From Acidobacteriota bacterium (GTDB lineage: Bacteria; Acidobacteriota; Blastocatellia; Pyrinomonadales; Pyrinomonadaceae): DNA of 8,097 bases. The stretch lies in assembly GCA_013140875.1 (NCBI GenBank), contig JABFSB010000548.1:1-8097 (forward strand). The letters are read 5' to 3'. Below the pieces are notes generated by a model. That model had not been told where the DNA came from, searched no databases, and saw only the letters and a list, made by a program, of their open reading frames with translations. A program made the translations under genes and the position numbers. The number at the start of each line of letters is the position of its first letter. The first letter of the stretch is position 1. Below, piece after piece: positions 1-6,142 of the stretch.

Positions 1-63
1 AATTTAGGTTACTCGTAAAAAGTATCGTGAATTTTTGCTGCAAGTTTCCCGATTTGTTTTTAT

Positions 64-933
64 TTAGTTTATCTCGACCTTGTCGCCGACGCGGATCGTT
101 ACGCCGGGAGTTTCAGGAATAAGATTTTGGCCAAATAGAACGGCGGTGGAATTTAGACCGAATGTTTCAAGTCTGTCGGGCATCACGTCCTTCGCCAGCC
201 GATATGAAGCCAGCATTTTAAGAGGTTCCTGGCCGTCGAATTCGCCGCGGGTTTGATCGACCGTCGTGATCACGCATCGCGCGCAGGGCTTTACCACGCG
301 AAATATTCCGTCGCCTATTCTGATCTTCGCCCAGTGGTCTTCCGCAAACGGCTCGCCGCCCTCGACGACCACGTTCGGCCTGAAACGGTTCATCGGCAAC
401 GGCAGATGCTCGCCGTATTCGTCGTCGTGATATTTTTCGGCCAATCGCTCGTTAAGGTCGTTCAGCGATGCCTGCCCGATCAGGAGCAGCGGATAGCCGT
501 CGGCAAAACTGACGATGTCGTCGCCGGTATCAAACAGTTCACTTACATGCCGCTGCGACGTTTCAGGCATGACCACAAGCTGACATTTTCGCTCAAGAGC
601 ATCGCTGAACCACTCGCTGACATAGCCATCGTATGTGATCGCATCGACGACACTCTGCCAGACGGTTAGCGTCCGTCGACTTCCCTGGTCAGGCATGGGC
701 GGAATCGCGATCGTCTCAACGCCCGGAGCCGAAACCGTCAACCCCTCATCCGAAACGGCGACCTCGACAGTCGCCATCTTCGGCGTCTCACGCTGGGTAA
801 AGAACATCCCGTCCAAATCCGTCAACATCCAGCGCCGATCGAACCGCAACCCACGCTTCTCGACTATCGATGCACTTAAGCCAATTCCTTTCAGCGACTT
901 AACCGGATAAATATTGATTTCGGACAGTCGCAT
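64..933 (-). CDS. MOSC domain protein, mARC/YcbX-like molybdenum cofactor enzyme without ferredoxin domain
   Basis: The 289-residue protein has the two-part layout of the mARC/YcbX family. An N-terminal MOSC beta-barrel domain (about residues 1-115) begins MRLSEINIYPVKSLKGI and contains the typical RGLRFDRRWMLTD stretch. The C-terminal MOSC domain (about 140-289) carries FRPNVVVEG (184-192), PFAEDHW (195-201), the cysteine motif PCARCVITTVD (216-226, Cys217 and Cys220) and the closing FGQNL block (267-271). In this family a cysteine of the CxRC motif binds the molybdenum of a sulfurated Moco, and relatives reduce N-hydroxylated compounds using an external electron donor. E. coli YcbX is longer because of a C-terminal 2Fe-2S domain, which is absent here, so a separate redox partner would be needed. 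No signal peptide is seen, so it is probably cytosolic. The ATG at 933 matches the family N-terminus, although no strong ribosome binding site precedes it. The gene is divergent from groES. The substrate cannot be told from sequence. Confidence 0.93.
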   Translation of the reverse strand: MRLSEINIYPVKSLKGIGLSASIVEKRGLRFDRRWMLTDLDGMFFTQRETPKMATVEVAVSDEGLTVSAPGVETIAIPPMPDQGSRRTLTVWQSVVDAITYDGYVSEWFSDALERKCQLVVMPETSQRHVSELFDTGDDIVSFADGYPLLLIGQASLNDLNERLAEKYHDDEYGEHLPLPMNRFRPNVVVEGGEPFAEDHWAKIRIGDGIFRVVKPCARCVITTVDQTRGEFDGQEPLKMLASYRLAKDVMPDRLETFGLNSTAVLFGQNLIPETPGVTIRVGDKVEIN

Positions 934-1009
934 AATTGGTAAATTCGGGCAGAAGCACTACCGTCAGGAGCGTTCATGCGGTTTCGAAGCTAACACGTCA
1001 CTCGCCCTG

Positions 1010-1098
1010 TTCCTTTCTTTCTTCTTGTTCGTCTTCTTTAGTGGTTATTTCTTAAATCCTGACCACAGAAAAAGAAGAATAAGAGGAAAGAAGAGGAA
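1010..1098. repeat. Degenerate long inverted repeat (ACCACAG-type hairpin)
   Basis: A pyrimidine-rich left arm (about 1010-1045, ending TTTAGTGGT) is matched by a purine-rich right arm (about 1062-1098, starting ACCACAGAAA), with a 16-nt AT-rich loop between them. Aligning the arms by eye needs one single-base gap and tolerates several mismatches, so this is a decayed hairpin of roughly 36 bp. It lies in the divergent gap between the MOSC gene and groES. It resembles a widespread intergenic element that I recall as ACCACAGAGGACACAGAGG with an inverted partner, but that link is from memory. It encodes nothing convincing. Confidence 0.6.
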
Positions 1099-1114
1099 TC
1101 ACCCAAACTCGAAC

Positions 1115-1133
1115 TTGATAATATCATTATCAA
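1115..1133. promoter_or_regulatory. 19-bp perfect palindrome, candidate operator (Fur/PerR-box-like)
   Basis: The sequence ttgataatatcattatcaa is a perfect inverted repeat with 8-bp arms and a 3-nt centre. It ends 25 bp upstream of the groE -35 box. The half sites TGATAAT and ATTATCA match Fur-superfamily half sites, but the centre is 3 nt and not the single base of the classical 7-1-7 box. It could instead be an AT-rich upstream promoter element, or an operator for the divergent MOSC gene. The palindrome is directly visible; the regulator is inference. Confidence 0.45.
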
Positions 1134-1158
1134 CTTTTCTTAAATTTTCGTTACAGGC

Positions 1159-1187
1159 TTGACAGTTAAACCCCGTTTACCTATACT
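1159..1187 (+). promoter_or_regulatory. Sigma-70-type promoter of groES-groEL
   Basis: TTGACA at 1159-1164 is the perfect -35 consensus. A 17-nt spacer follows, then TATACT at 1182-1187, one base from the -10 consensus. Transcription would start near 1194, inside the CIRCE element, leaving a leader of about 90 nt before the groES ATG. This arrangement implies housekeeping-sigma transcription with repressor-based heat control, not a sigma-32 promoter. Confidence 0.88.
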
Positions 1188-1212
1188 GGCACTCATATGT
1201 CACGAGTGCTAA
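1186..1212. promoter_or_regulatory. CIRCE operator, HrcA binding site
   Basis: The left arm CTGGCACTC (1186-1194), a 9-nt spacer (1195-1203) and the right arm GAGTGCTAA (1204-1212) match the CIRCE consensus TTAGCACTC-N9-GAGTGCTAA. The right arm is perfect and the left arm differs at two of nine positions. The element begins inside the -10 box and covers the predicted start site, so bound HrcA would block initiation. In the known HrcA circuit GroEL helps HrcA fold, which gives feedback, and misfolded protein after heat shock relieves repression. hrcA itself is not in the window. Confidence 0.95.
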
Positions 1213-1284
1213 GATAGCGTTTTCAGACGTGACCTGTGTCTCATTTTAGTCTTTTTATTTAATTCAGAAAAGGAGTAACCAGAA

Positions 1285-1602
1285 ATGGCAACAAACATTA
1301 CACCACTACACGACCGCGTGATCATCAAGCGGATCGAAGATTCGACCGAAAAAACGGCGGGCGGGCTTTTTATCCCGGACTCGGCCAAGGAAAAACCGCA
1401 GGAAGGCGAAGTGATCGCCGCCGGCGACGGCAAGTATAAAGAAGACGGCACCCGCCAGTCGCTCGACGTCAAGAAAGGCGACCGCGTTCTGTTCGGCAAA
1501 TACAGCGGCAGCGAGATCAAGCTCGACGGCGAGGAATATCTAATCATGCGCGAAGACGAGATCCTAGGCGTGATTTCCAGAGCCGGCGAAGCCGCGAAAT
1601 AG
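1285..1602 (+). CDS. groES: Co-chaperonin GroES (Hsp10)
   Basis: This 105-residue protein forms the heptameric lid that caps GroEL during ATP-driven folding in the cytosol. It opens with ITPLHDRVIIKRIE, as GroES proteins do. The mobile loop spans about residues 20-38, with the GroEL-contacting hydrophobic patch GGLFIP at 26-31. Later family blocks include VKKGDRVLFGKYSG (62-75) and EEYLIMREDEILGVI (83-97). It is several residues longer than the common 95-97, from a slightly longer segment around 50-60 and a short tail after GVI. An AAGGAG ribosome binding site at 1270-1275 lies 9 nt before the ATG and fixes the start. It is the first gene of the CIRCE-controlled operon, 162 nt ahead of groEL. 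Confidence 0.99.
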   Translation: MATNITPLHDRVIIKRIEDSTEKTAGGLFIPDSAKEKPQEGEVIAAGDGKYKEDGTRQSLDVKKGDRVLFGKYSGSEIKLDGEEYLIMREDEILGVISRAGEAAK

Positions 1603-1632
1603 TTCAGAGTTCACGCTTGAGGCGTGCCTCTT

Positions 1633-1698
1633 ATGCAGAAGCCCGAGCGTGAGTGAGGGCGAAAATCTTAATGCAGAAGCCCGCACGTTAGTAAGGGC
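1633..1698. repeat. Two tandem copies of a 28-bp repeat in the groES-groEL spacer
   Basis: Copy 1 (1633-1660) and copy 2 (1671-1698) both start ATGCAGAAGCCC and end AGGGC, and their starts are 38 bp apart. They differ at a few positions in the middle. Within each copy GCCC and GGGC can pair across a roughly 12-nt loop, so each can form a small hairpin in the groE mRNA. A separate short hairpin, CACGC-5 nt-GCGTG, lies just upstream at 1612-1626. The pattern looks like a dispersed intergenic repeat family. Whether it affects the groES/groEL transcript ratio cannot be judged from sequence. Confidence 0.75.
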
Positions 1699-1764
1699 GT
1701 AATGCTCAACGTTAAACACAAACTAAAGTTTGAACTCTAAACAGTTCAGGAGATTAGAAACATC

Positions 1765-3405
1765 ATGGCAAAACAAGTAGTTCACGGAGAAGAATCACGT
1801 TCCGCTATTCTGCGCGGTGTAAACCAGCTTGCGGATGCGGTTAAAGTTACGCTTGGCCCGAAAGGCCGCAACGTCGTTATCGACAAAAAATTCGGCTCGC
1901 CGACCATTACCAAGGACGGCGTGACCGTCGCTAAAGAGATCGAATTAAAAGACACCCTCGAAAACATGGGTGCCCAGATGGTCCGCGAAGTGGCCAGCAA
2001 AACATCGGACGTAGCCGGCGACGGCACCACGACCGCTACGGTTTTGGCCCAGGCGATCTTCAAGGAAGGCGTCCGCACGGTGGCCGCCGGTGCCAACCCG
2101 ATGGCCCTCAAACGCGGCATTGAAAAAGCAGTCGGCGCGGTTGTTGCCGAAGTCGCCAAACTCTCAAAGCCGGTTTCAGGTGACATGATCGCCCAGGTCG
2201 GTACGGTTTCGGCCAACGGCGATTCCACCATCGGCAAGATCATTGCCGAAGCGATGGACAAGGTCGGCAAGGACGGCGTCATCACGGTTGAAGAATCGAA
2301 GACGATGGACACCAGCCTCGAAGTCGTGGAAGGAATGCAGTTCGACCGCGGCTATCTCTCGCCCTATTTCGTCACCGACCCCGATAGAATGGAAGCCGCT
2401 CTCGACGAGCCGTTCATCCTCATCAACGAAAAGAAAATCTCGAACATGCGCGACCTTCTGCCGATCCTCGAGCAGGTAGCCAAAATGGGCCGCCCGCTGC
2501 TGATCATCGCCGAAGACGTCGAAGGCGAAGCTCTTGCAACGCTGGTTGTTAATAAACTGCGTGGCACGCTCAATGTAGCAGCCGTAAAAGCTCCCGGCTT
2601 CGGCGACCGCCGCAAGGCAATGCTCGAAGACATCGCGGTCCTCACGGGCGGCAAGGTCATCAGCGAAGACCTCGGCATCAAGCTCGAGACGCTGACCATC
2701 GAAGACCTCGGCAAAGCCAAAAAGGTGACCATCGACAAGGACAACACGACCATCGTCGAAGGCAACGGTGCCGGTGACGCGATCGACGGACGCATCAAAA
2801 CGATCCGCAACCAGATCGAAGACACCACCAGCGACTACGACCGCGAAAAACTGCAGGAGCGTCTGGCCAAATTGGTCGGCGGTGTTGCCGTGATCAAGGT
2901 CGGTGCCGCGACCGAAACCGAGATGAAGGAAAAGAAGGCCCGTGTTGAAGACGCGATGCACGCAACCCGTGCCGCGGTCGAAGAAGGCATCGTCGCCGGC
3001 GGCGGCGTAGCTCTTGTTCGTGCCGGCAAGGTCCTCAACGACTTCAAGACCGAGTCGGAAGATGCTGACGAGCAGATCGGCGTTAACATCGTCAAACGCG
3101 CTCTCGAAGAACCGCTCCGCCAGATCGCGCAAAACGCCGGTATGGAAGGGGCGGTCGTCGTAGGCAAGGTCATCGAAGGCAAAGAGCACTTTGGCTTCAA
3201 CGCCGCCACCGAAAAATACGAAGACCTCGTAGCCGCCGGCGTCATCGACCCCGCCAAGGTCACTCGCACTGCATTGCAAAATGCCGCGAGCATCGCCGGC
3301 CTAATGCTAACCACCGAAGCCATGATCGCCGACGCCCCCGAAGAAAAAGGCGAAGGCATGGGCATGCCCGGCGGCGGCATGGGCGGCATGGGCATGGGTA
3401 TGTAA
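1765..3405 (+). CDS. groEL: Chaperonin GroEL (Hsp60, 60 kDa)
   Basis: The 546-residue protein is a full-length group I chaperonin subunit, which assembles as two stacked heptameric rings and refolds proteins with GroES in the cytosol. The equatorial ATP site shows TLGPKGRNVV (29-38) and GDGTTTATVLA (85-95, Asp86 equivalent to E. coli Asp87). The apical domain includes EGMQFDRGYLSPYF (189-202) and KISNMRDLLPILE (224-236). The hydrolytic aspartate sits in VEDAMHATRAAVEEG (394-408; Asp396 equivalent to E. coli Asp398), followed by AGGGVAL. The tail is the usual Gly-Met-rich repeat ending GGMGMGM. AGGAG at 1748-1752 precedes the ATG by 12 nt, a rather long spacing. It is co-transcribed with groES under CIRCE control, and a terminator follows. 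No key residue appears to be missing. Confidence 0.99.
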   Translation: MAKQVVHGEESRSAILRGVNQLADAVKVTLGPKGRNVVIDKKFGSPTITKDGVTVAKEIELKDTLENMGAQMVREVASKTSDVAGDGTTTATVLAQAIFKEGVRTVAAGANPMALKRGIEKAVGAVVAEVAKLSKPVSGDMIAQVGTVSANGDSTIGKIIAEAMDKVGKDGVITVEESKTMDTSLEVVEGMQFDRGYLSPYFVTDPDRMEAALDEPFILINEKKISNMRDLLPILEQVAKMGRPLLIIAEDVEGEALATLVVNKLRGTLNVAAVKAPGFGDRRKAMLEDIAVLTGGKVISEDLGIKLETLTIEDLGKAKKVTIDKDNTTIVEGNGAGDAIDGRIKTIRNQIEDTTSDYDREKLQERLAKLVGGVAVIKVGAATETEMKEKKARVEDAMHATRAAVEEGIVAGGGVALVRAGKVLNDFKTESEDADEQIGVNIVKRALEEPLRQIAQNAGMEGAVVVGKVIEGKEHFGFNAATEKYEDLVAAGVIDPAKVTRTALQNAASIAGLMLTTEAMIADAPEEKGEGMGMPGGGMGGMGMGM

Positions 3406-3413
3406 TCTAAGGA

Positions 3414-3433
3414 CGCAAGGCTCTCACCTTGCG
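3414..3433 (+). other. Perfect 7-bp hairpin just after groEL
   Basis: CGCAAGG (3414-3420) and CCTTGCG (3427-3433) pair across a 6-nt loop, 9 nt after the groEL stop codon. No T-tract follows, so it is not a complete intrinsic terminator. It may protect the 3' end of the groE mRNA or act together with the stronger terminator about 30 nt downstream. Confidence 0.6.
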
Positions 3434-3464
3434 AGCAAGTTGAAGTTTAACTGTTTGTAAATCG

Positions 3465-3499
3465 AGAGGCTTTGTTCAGAAATGGGCGAAGCCTTTTTT
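3465..3499 (+). terminator. Intrinsic terminator of the groE operon
   Basis: AGGCTT (3467-3472) pairs with AAGCCT (3489-3494). The stem continues inward through mixed GC, AT and G-T pairs to a GAAA tetraloop at 3479-3482, for about 12 bp in all. A run of six T residues (3494-3499) follows at once. It lies about 60 nt after the groEL stop and 41 nt before the next gene, so it separates the groE operon from the ATPase gene. Confidence 0.88.
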
Positions 3500-3540
3500 G
3501 TATAAGAACACACGGATTGTCCTTCTGATGCAAAATTCAT

Positions 3541-5226
3541 ATGCGCTTAGAATTTATAAATCAATATCTTTCGATTGATCAATTCGAAGGGGTCGACCTT
3601 CCTGACTTCACCGTTTTGACGGGCGTAAATGGGTCAGGTAAGAGCCATTTACTTGAGGCAATCGAACGTCAACAGGTCGAAGTCGTAGGTGTCCAGCGAT
3701 CGAACATTGTGCTGTTCAACTACGAGTCGTTTCGCCTTGAGAACGAGTCGGAATTTAACGGGTATCAGCTTTCGGCCGAGCGTGAATCCGCGTGGAACTT
3801 TCACCAATCAAGAATTAAGAACAATATCAAAAGCTGGCGAGATAATCTGGGTGATGATTATAACGGTCTAAAGGAGGGCTGCATCGAGGAGAATAGAACC
3901 TTTTTGAGCCTCGACACAGAGGGAATAAAAGCTTACAAACAAAATGTCAAGAACCTATTCGGTTCTGACGAACTCCGCCAGAATCAGGAGGCACAGGGGA
4001 TATACTCACTTTCAAAAAACCTCCCTTACAGTATCGACGAAATTGAACACGACGAATTCGTCCGAATCTTTAAACCATTTCATTTCAAAAAAGACTTCTT
4101 GCCGAACCAGCTCGGCAAGGTATTTTGGGACTATTATTTAAAGTATCGAAGCAATCAAATCAACGAATTTGAGAATGGACGACACGGGAAAAATTACGAA
4201 GTATTAAGCGAAGCGGAGTTCATGAAGGTTCACGGTGATAAGCCTTGGGAAGTTGTGAATCAGATTCTCAAAACATTTGAATCCTTACAATACCGCGTTA
4301 ATTCCCCGGAAGGTTCTGATTACTATAAGAGCTTTAAGTTAAAGTTAAAGCATACCGAGAAGGAAAACGTCGAGGTCGAATTCAGTAGCCTGTCATCTGG
4401 CGAAAAAGTACTGATGGCGCTGGTCGCCTCGGTGTATAAGTCGTCTTCGGACAAGCACTTTCCAGACTTGTTGCTCCTCGACGAAGTTGATGCGTCTCTC
4501 CATCCGTCGATGATGAAGAATATGTTGGAGATCATCAAAAATGTCTTCCTTAATCAAGGCGTAAAGGTAATATTGGTAACACATTCTCCGACCACAATTG
4601 CTTTGGCGCCCGAAGAATCCGTGTTTGTAATGAATAGGTCAGGAGCAAACCGTCTAGAGAAAAAGTCGCGACGGGAGGCATTGGCAATATTAACGCAAGG
4701 GTTTGCAACCCTAGAACAAGGATTAAAGCTCTTCGATGAAATTACTAGATCCCCGTTAACGATAATCACTGAAGGGTGGAACACACGCTATATCTCAAAG
4801 GCTCTAGAGTTCTTTGGAATCGATGGTGTCGAGGTTGTCGCCGGTGTGGAAGGGCTTAGTGGAAAGAACCAGCTGAAAACGGTTTTCGATTTCCTGTCAA
4901 AAATTCATCGCGCAAATAAGGTAATTTTCGTTTGGGACTGTGACGTAACCGTCCCGGAAGAAGCCAACAATCACACCTACCCTTTCGCTTTCCCCAAAAA
5001 CGAGGACAATGAGATTGTAAAGAAAGGGATCGAAAATATGTTCAACCCAGATCTATTTGCGACTTTTGTAAAGACGATTACTATGTCGGACGGAACAATT
5101 ATTAGAGAGTTTGATTCAACGCGAAAAAAAGACTTTGAGAATTTCATTATCGACAGAAACAACATGGACGATTTCGTGAGATTCGACGCGTTGATTCAAG
5201 AAATAAAAAGAATTCGAGCCATCTGA
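3541..5226 (+). CDS. AAA/ABC-type ATPase with C-terminal TOPRIM-like domain (OLD-family-like nuclease)
   Basis: The 561-residue protein has an SMC/ABC-like ATPase region (about 1-365) with Walker A GVNGSGKS (28-35), an ABC signature LSSGEK (284-289), Walker B LLLLDEVD (310-317, Glu315) and an H-loop THSP (His348). A mostly helical insert lies between Walker A and the signature. The C-terminal part (about 405-520) looks like TOPRIM: LTIITEG with Glu411, GVEGLSG at 435-441, and the acidic VWDCDV with Asp466 and Asp468, then KKGIENMF (494-501). This order is that of OLD-family nucleases, several of which act in phage defence. No UvrD-like helicase (GajB) neighbour is present, so a solo role would fit. 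The ATG matches the family N-terminus, but no Shine-Dalgarno is visible and the promoter is unclear. Hand-counted rows give 32-38% GC against about 62% in a groEL row, which suggests transfer. The defence role is inference. Confidence 0.9.
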   Translation: MRLEFINQYLSIDQFEGVDLPDFTVLTGVNGSGKSHLLEAIERQQVEVVGVQRSNIVLFNYESFRLENESEFNGYQLSAERESAWNFHQSRIKNNIKSWRDNLGDDYNGLKEGCIEENRTFLSLDTEGIKAYKQNVKNLFGSDELRQNQEAQGIYSLSKNLPYSIDEIEHDEFVRIFKPFHFKKDFLPNQLGKVFWDYYLKYRSNQINEFENGRHGKNYEVLSEAEFMKVHGDKPWEVVNQILKTFESLQYRVNSPEGSDYYKSFKLKLKHTEKENVEVEFSSLSSGEKVLMALVASVYKSSSDKHFPDLLLLDEVDASLHPSMMKNMLEIIKNVFLNQGVKVILVTHSPTTIALAPEESVFVMNRSGANRLEKKSRREALAILTQGFATLEQGLKLFDEITRSPLTIITEGWNTRYISKALEFFGIDGVEVVAGVEGLSGKNQLKTVFDFLSKIHRANKVIFVWDCDVTVPEEANNHTYPFAFPKNEDNEIVKKGIENMFNPDLFATFVKTITMSDGTIIREFDSTRKKDFENFIIDRNNMDDFVRFDALIQEIKRIRAI

Positions 5227-5250
5227 TTCTTGGGAATGCCCCCAAACTTC

Positions 5251-5290
5251 CGCCCGCGTCGGCTGCTGTTGTTAGCAGCCGACGCGGGCG
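5251..5290. repeat. Perfect 17-bp GC-rich inverted repeat after the ATPase gene
   Basis: CGCCCGCGTCGGCTGCT (5251-5267) is exactly complementary to 5274-5290 across a 6-nt GTTGTT loop, 24 nt after the ATPase stop codon. It would form a very stable hairpin. No T-run follows on either strand, so it is at best a non-canonical terminator or an mRNA 3'-end stabiliser. It sits at the junction between AT-rich and repeat-rich DNA. A smaller hairpin, CAGGC-ACA-GCCTG, lies at 5318-5330. Confidence 0.7.
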
Positions 5291-5342
5291 TATCGATCTA
5301 TAGCGATTGCCACCGCTCAGGCACAGCCTGGTCCGCGCGCCG

Positions 5343-5370
5343 TTTGGGTCAGACCTGCAATTCTGCGATC
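5343..5370 (+). repeat. Dispersed repeat, GGGTCA-CCTGC element, copy A
   Basis: This stretch, tttGGGTCagaCCTGCaattCTGCGatc, matches two later stretches at 5715-5742 and 6502-6526 in the same spacing (GGGTCA, then CCTGC, then CTGCG or CCCGC). It is the most divergent copy and is not followed by a 166-bp unit. It lies 55 nt upstream of the 82-residue gene. The rest of 5291-5425 holds no gene that I can support. Confidence 0.5.
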
Positions 5371-5425
5371 CTAAGCAGTTGAGTTAAAATACCGGAATAT
5401 TGCAGGCCGGAAGCCGGAGGATAAT

Positions 5426-5674
5426 ATGAATCGCCATGAACGCCGTAAAGCGGAAAAACTTGAACGAAAACAGTATCCACTTAAAGCTCGCGGTGCGTCC
5501 GTTGGAATCGAAGACCTTGAGCGTGTGTTTCGGGGCAAAGATAATTTGCCTTTGACCGAAGATTTAATTTTGGAGCTGGTTCGCGACAAGGGTATGAAAG
5601 AATCGGACGTTAGAGATGCTGCTGCTATGGGAGCTCTGTACTGTCCGCCTCGCAACTCCTTTATCTTGCCCTAA
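5426..5674 (+). CDS. Small hypothetical protein, 82 residues, basic N-terminus
   Basis: I do not recognise this protein. A good ribosome binding site (GGAGG, 5416-5420, 5 nt before the ATG) and an open frame outside the repeats argue that it is real. The first 22 residues are strongly basic (MNRHERRKAEKLERKQYPLK). The middle is mixed and charged, with EDLILELVRDKGMKESDVRDAAAMGALY (45-72) likely helical. The end is short and hydrophobic (RNSFILP). There is no signal peptide or membrane span. It stands alone between the ATPase gene and the first repeat dimer. The basic N-terminus could bind nucleic acid, but this is a guess. A remnant of a larger gene is also possible. Confidence 0.65.
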   Translation: MNRHERRKAEKLERKQYPLKARGASVGIEDLERVFRGKDNLPLTEDLILELVRDKGMKESDVRDAAAMGALYCPPRNSFILP

Positions 5675-5714
5675 GAAGACTTCGGATCTAATTTTATTTG
5701 AAAAGACTTAAAAG

Positions 5715-5742
5715 ACTGGGGTCACGCCTGCGTTTCTGCGAC
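5715..5742 (+). repeat. GGGTCA-CCTGC element, copy B, heading the first repeat dimer
   Basis: ACTGGGGTCACGCCTGCG (5715-5732) followed by TTTCTGCGAC closely matches the copy at 6502. It starts 40 bp before the first 166-bp unit; copy C starts 33 bp before the third unit. The shared position suggests that it belongs to the repeat cassette and was copied with it. Nothing else is seen between the 82-residue gene and this element. Confidence 0.65.
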
Positions 5743-5754
5743 TTTTCAACGCTC

Positions 5755-5920
5755 GCGGCTTCGCCGCTCTATTTGCGGTGACGTTCTGCTTCACCAGCGA
5801 GCCATAAAATTCTTCTGCGGCTATGCCGCTGTTTCCTCGGATCGGGCGGCATAGCCGCATTGCTGTAGTTAAACCGGACCGGAAAGGCTGAGCCTTTCCG
5901 CAAATAGATGGGCACAGCCC
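5755..5920. repeat. 166-bp palindromic repeat unit 1
   Basis: This unit carries a series of short hairpins: GCGGC-TTC-GCCGC at the left edge, a degenerate GGTGA/TCACC stem (5777-5794), a GCGGCTATGCCGC-type pair, GCGGC-ATA-GCCGC, CGGAAAGGC-TGA-GCCTTTCCG (5880-5900), and GGGC-ACA-GCCC (5910-5920) at the right edge. TCTATTTGCGG (5768-5778) near the left end is the exact reverse complement of CCGCAAATAGA (5898-5908) near the right end, so the unit has long-range terminal inverted symmetry. A 30-bp linker containing GAATACTCAAGG separates it from unit 2. No coding capacity is seen. Confidence 0.88.
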
Positions 5921-5950
5921 GAAGGAGGTTGAATACTCAAGGTGGCTCTT

Positions 5951-6116
5951 GCGGCTTTGCCGCTCTATTTGCGGTGAAGTTCTACTTCACCGGCGAGCCA
6001 TAAAATTCTTCTGCGGCTACGCCGCCGCTTTCTCGGACCGGGCGGCAGAGCCGCGTTGCTAAAATTGGGCCTGCCCGGAAAGGCTGAGCCTTCCCGCAAA
6101 TAGGTGGGCATAGCCC
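5951..6116. repeat. 166-bp palindromic repeat unit 2
   Basis: The length is the same as unit 1 and the start is 196 bp after it. Clear hairpins are GCGGC-TTT-GCCGC (5951-5963), CGGTGAAGT-TCT-ACTTCACCG (5972-5992), GCGGC-TAC-GCCGC (6013-6025), GCGGC-AGA-GCCGC (6042-6054), a GGAAAGGC/GCCTTCC stem, and GGGC-ATA-GCCC (6106-6116). The first hundred or so bases are nearly identical to the truncated unit at 7466. Its right edge abuts the region that encodes the 108-residue protein. Confidence 0.88.
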
Positions 6117-6142
6117 TAAGAAGCAGTGTTAGTATTCCTGTC

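Noticed and set aside
914..1162. 82-codon plus-strand open frame upstream of groES
   Set aside because: It crosses the long degenerate hairpin and runs into the groE promoter. Its translation is low-complexity, from pyrimidine-rich and purine-rich arms, and there is no ribosome binding site.
2176..3279. Long 367-codon minus-strand open frame
   Set aside because: It is antisense to groEL and arises from that gene's GC-rich codon usage. The groEL identity of the plus strand is certain.
3501..3506. TATAAG as a -10 box for the ATPase gene
   Set aside because: No matching -35 hexamer lies at a suitable distance, and the terminator stem occupies the upstream region, so the promoter call is too weak to list.
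3541..5226. Gabija or another two-gene defence system
   Set aside because: The nuclease-like ATPase could resemble GajA in layout, but no UvrD-like helicase gene follows. The next genes are a small unknown protein and repeats, so only a solo system can be proposed.
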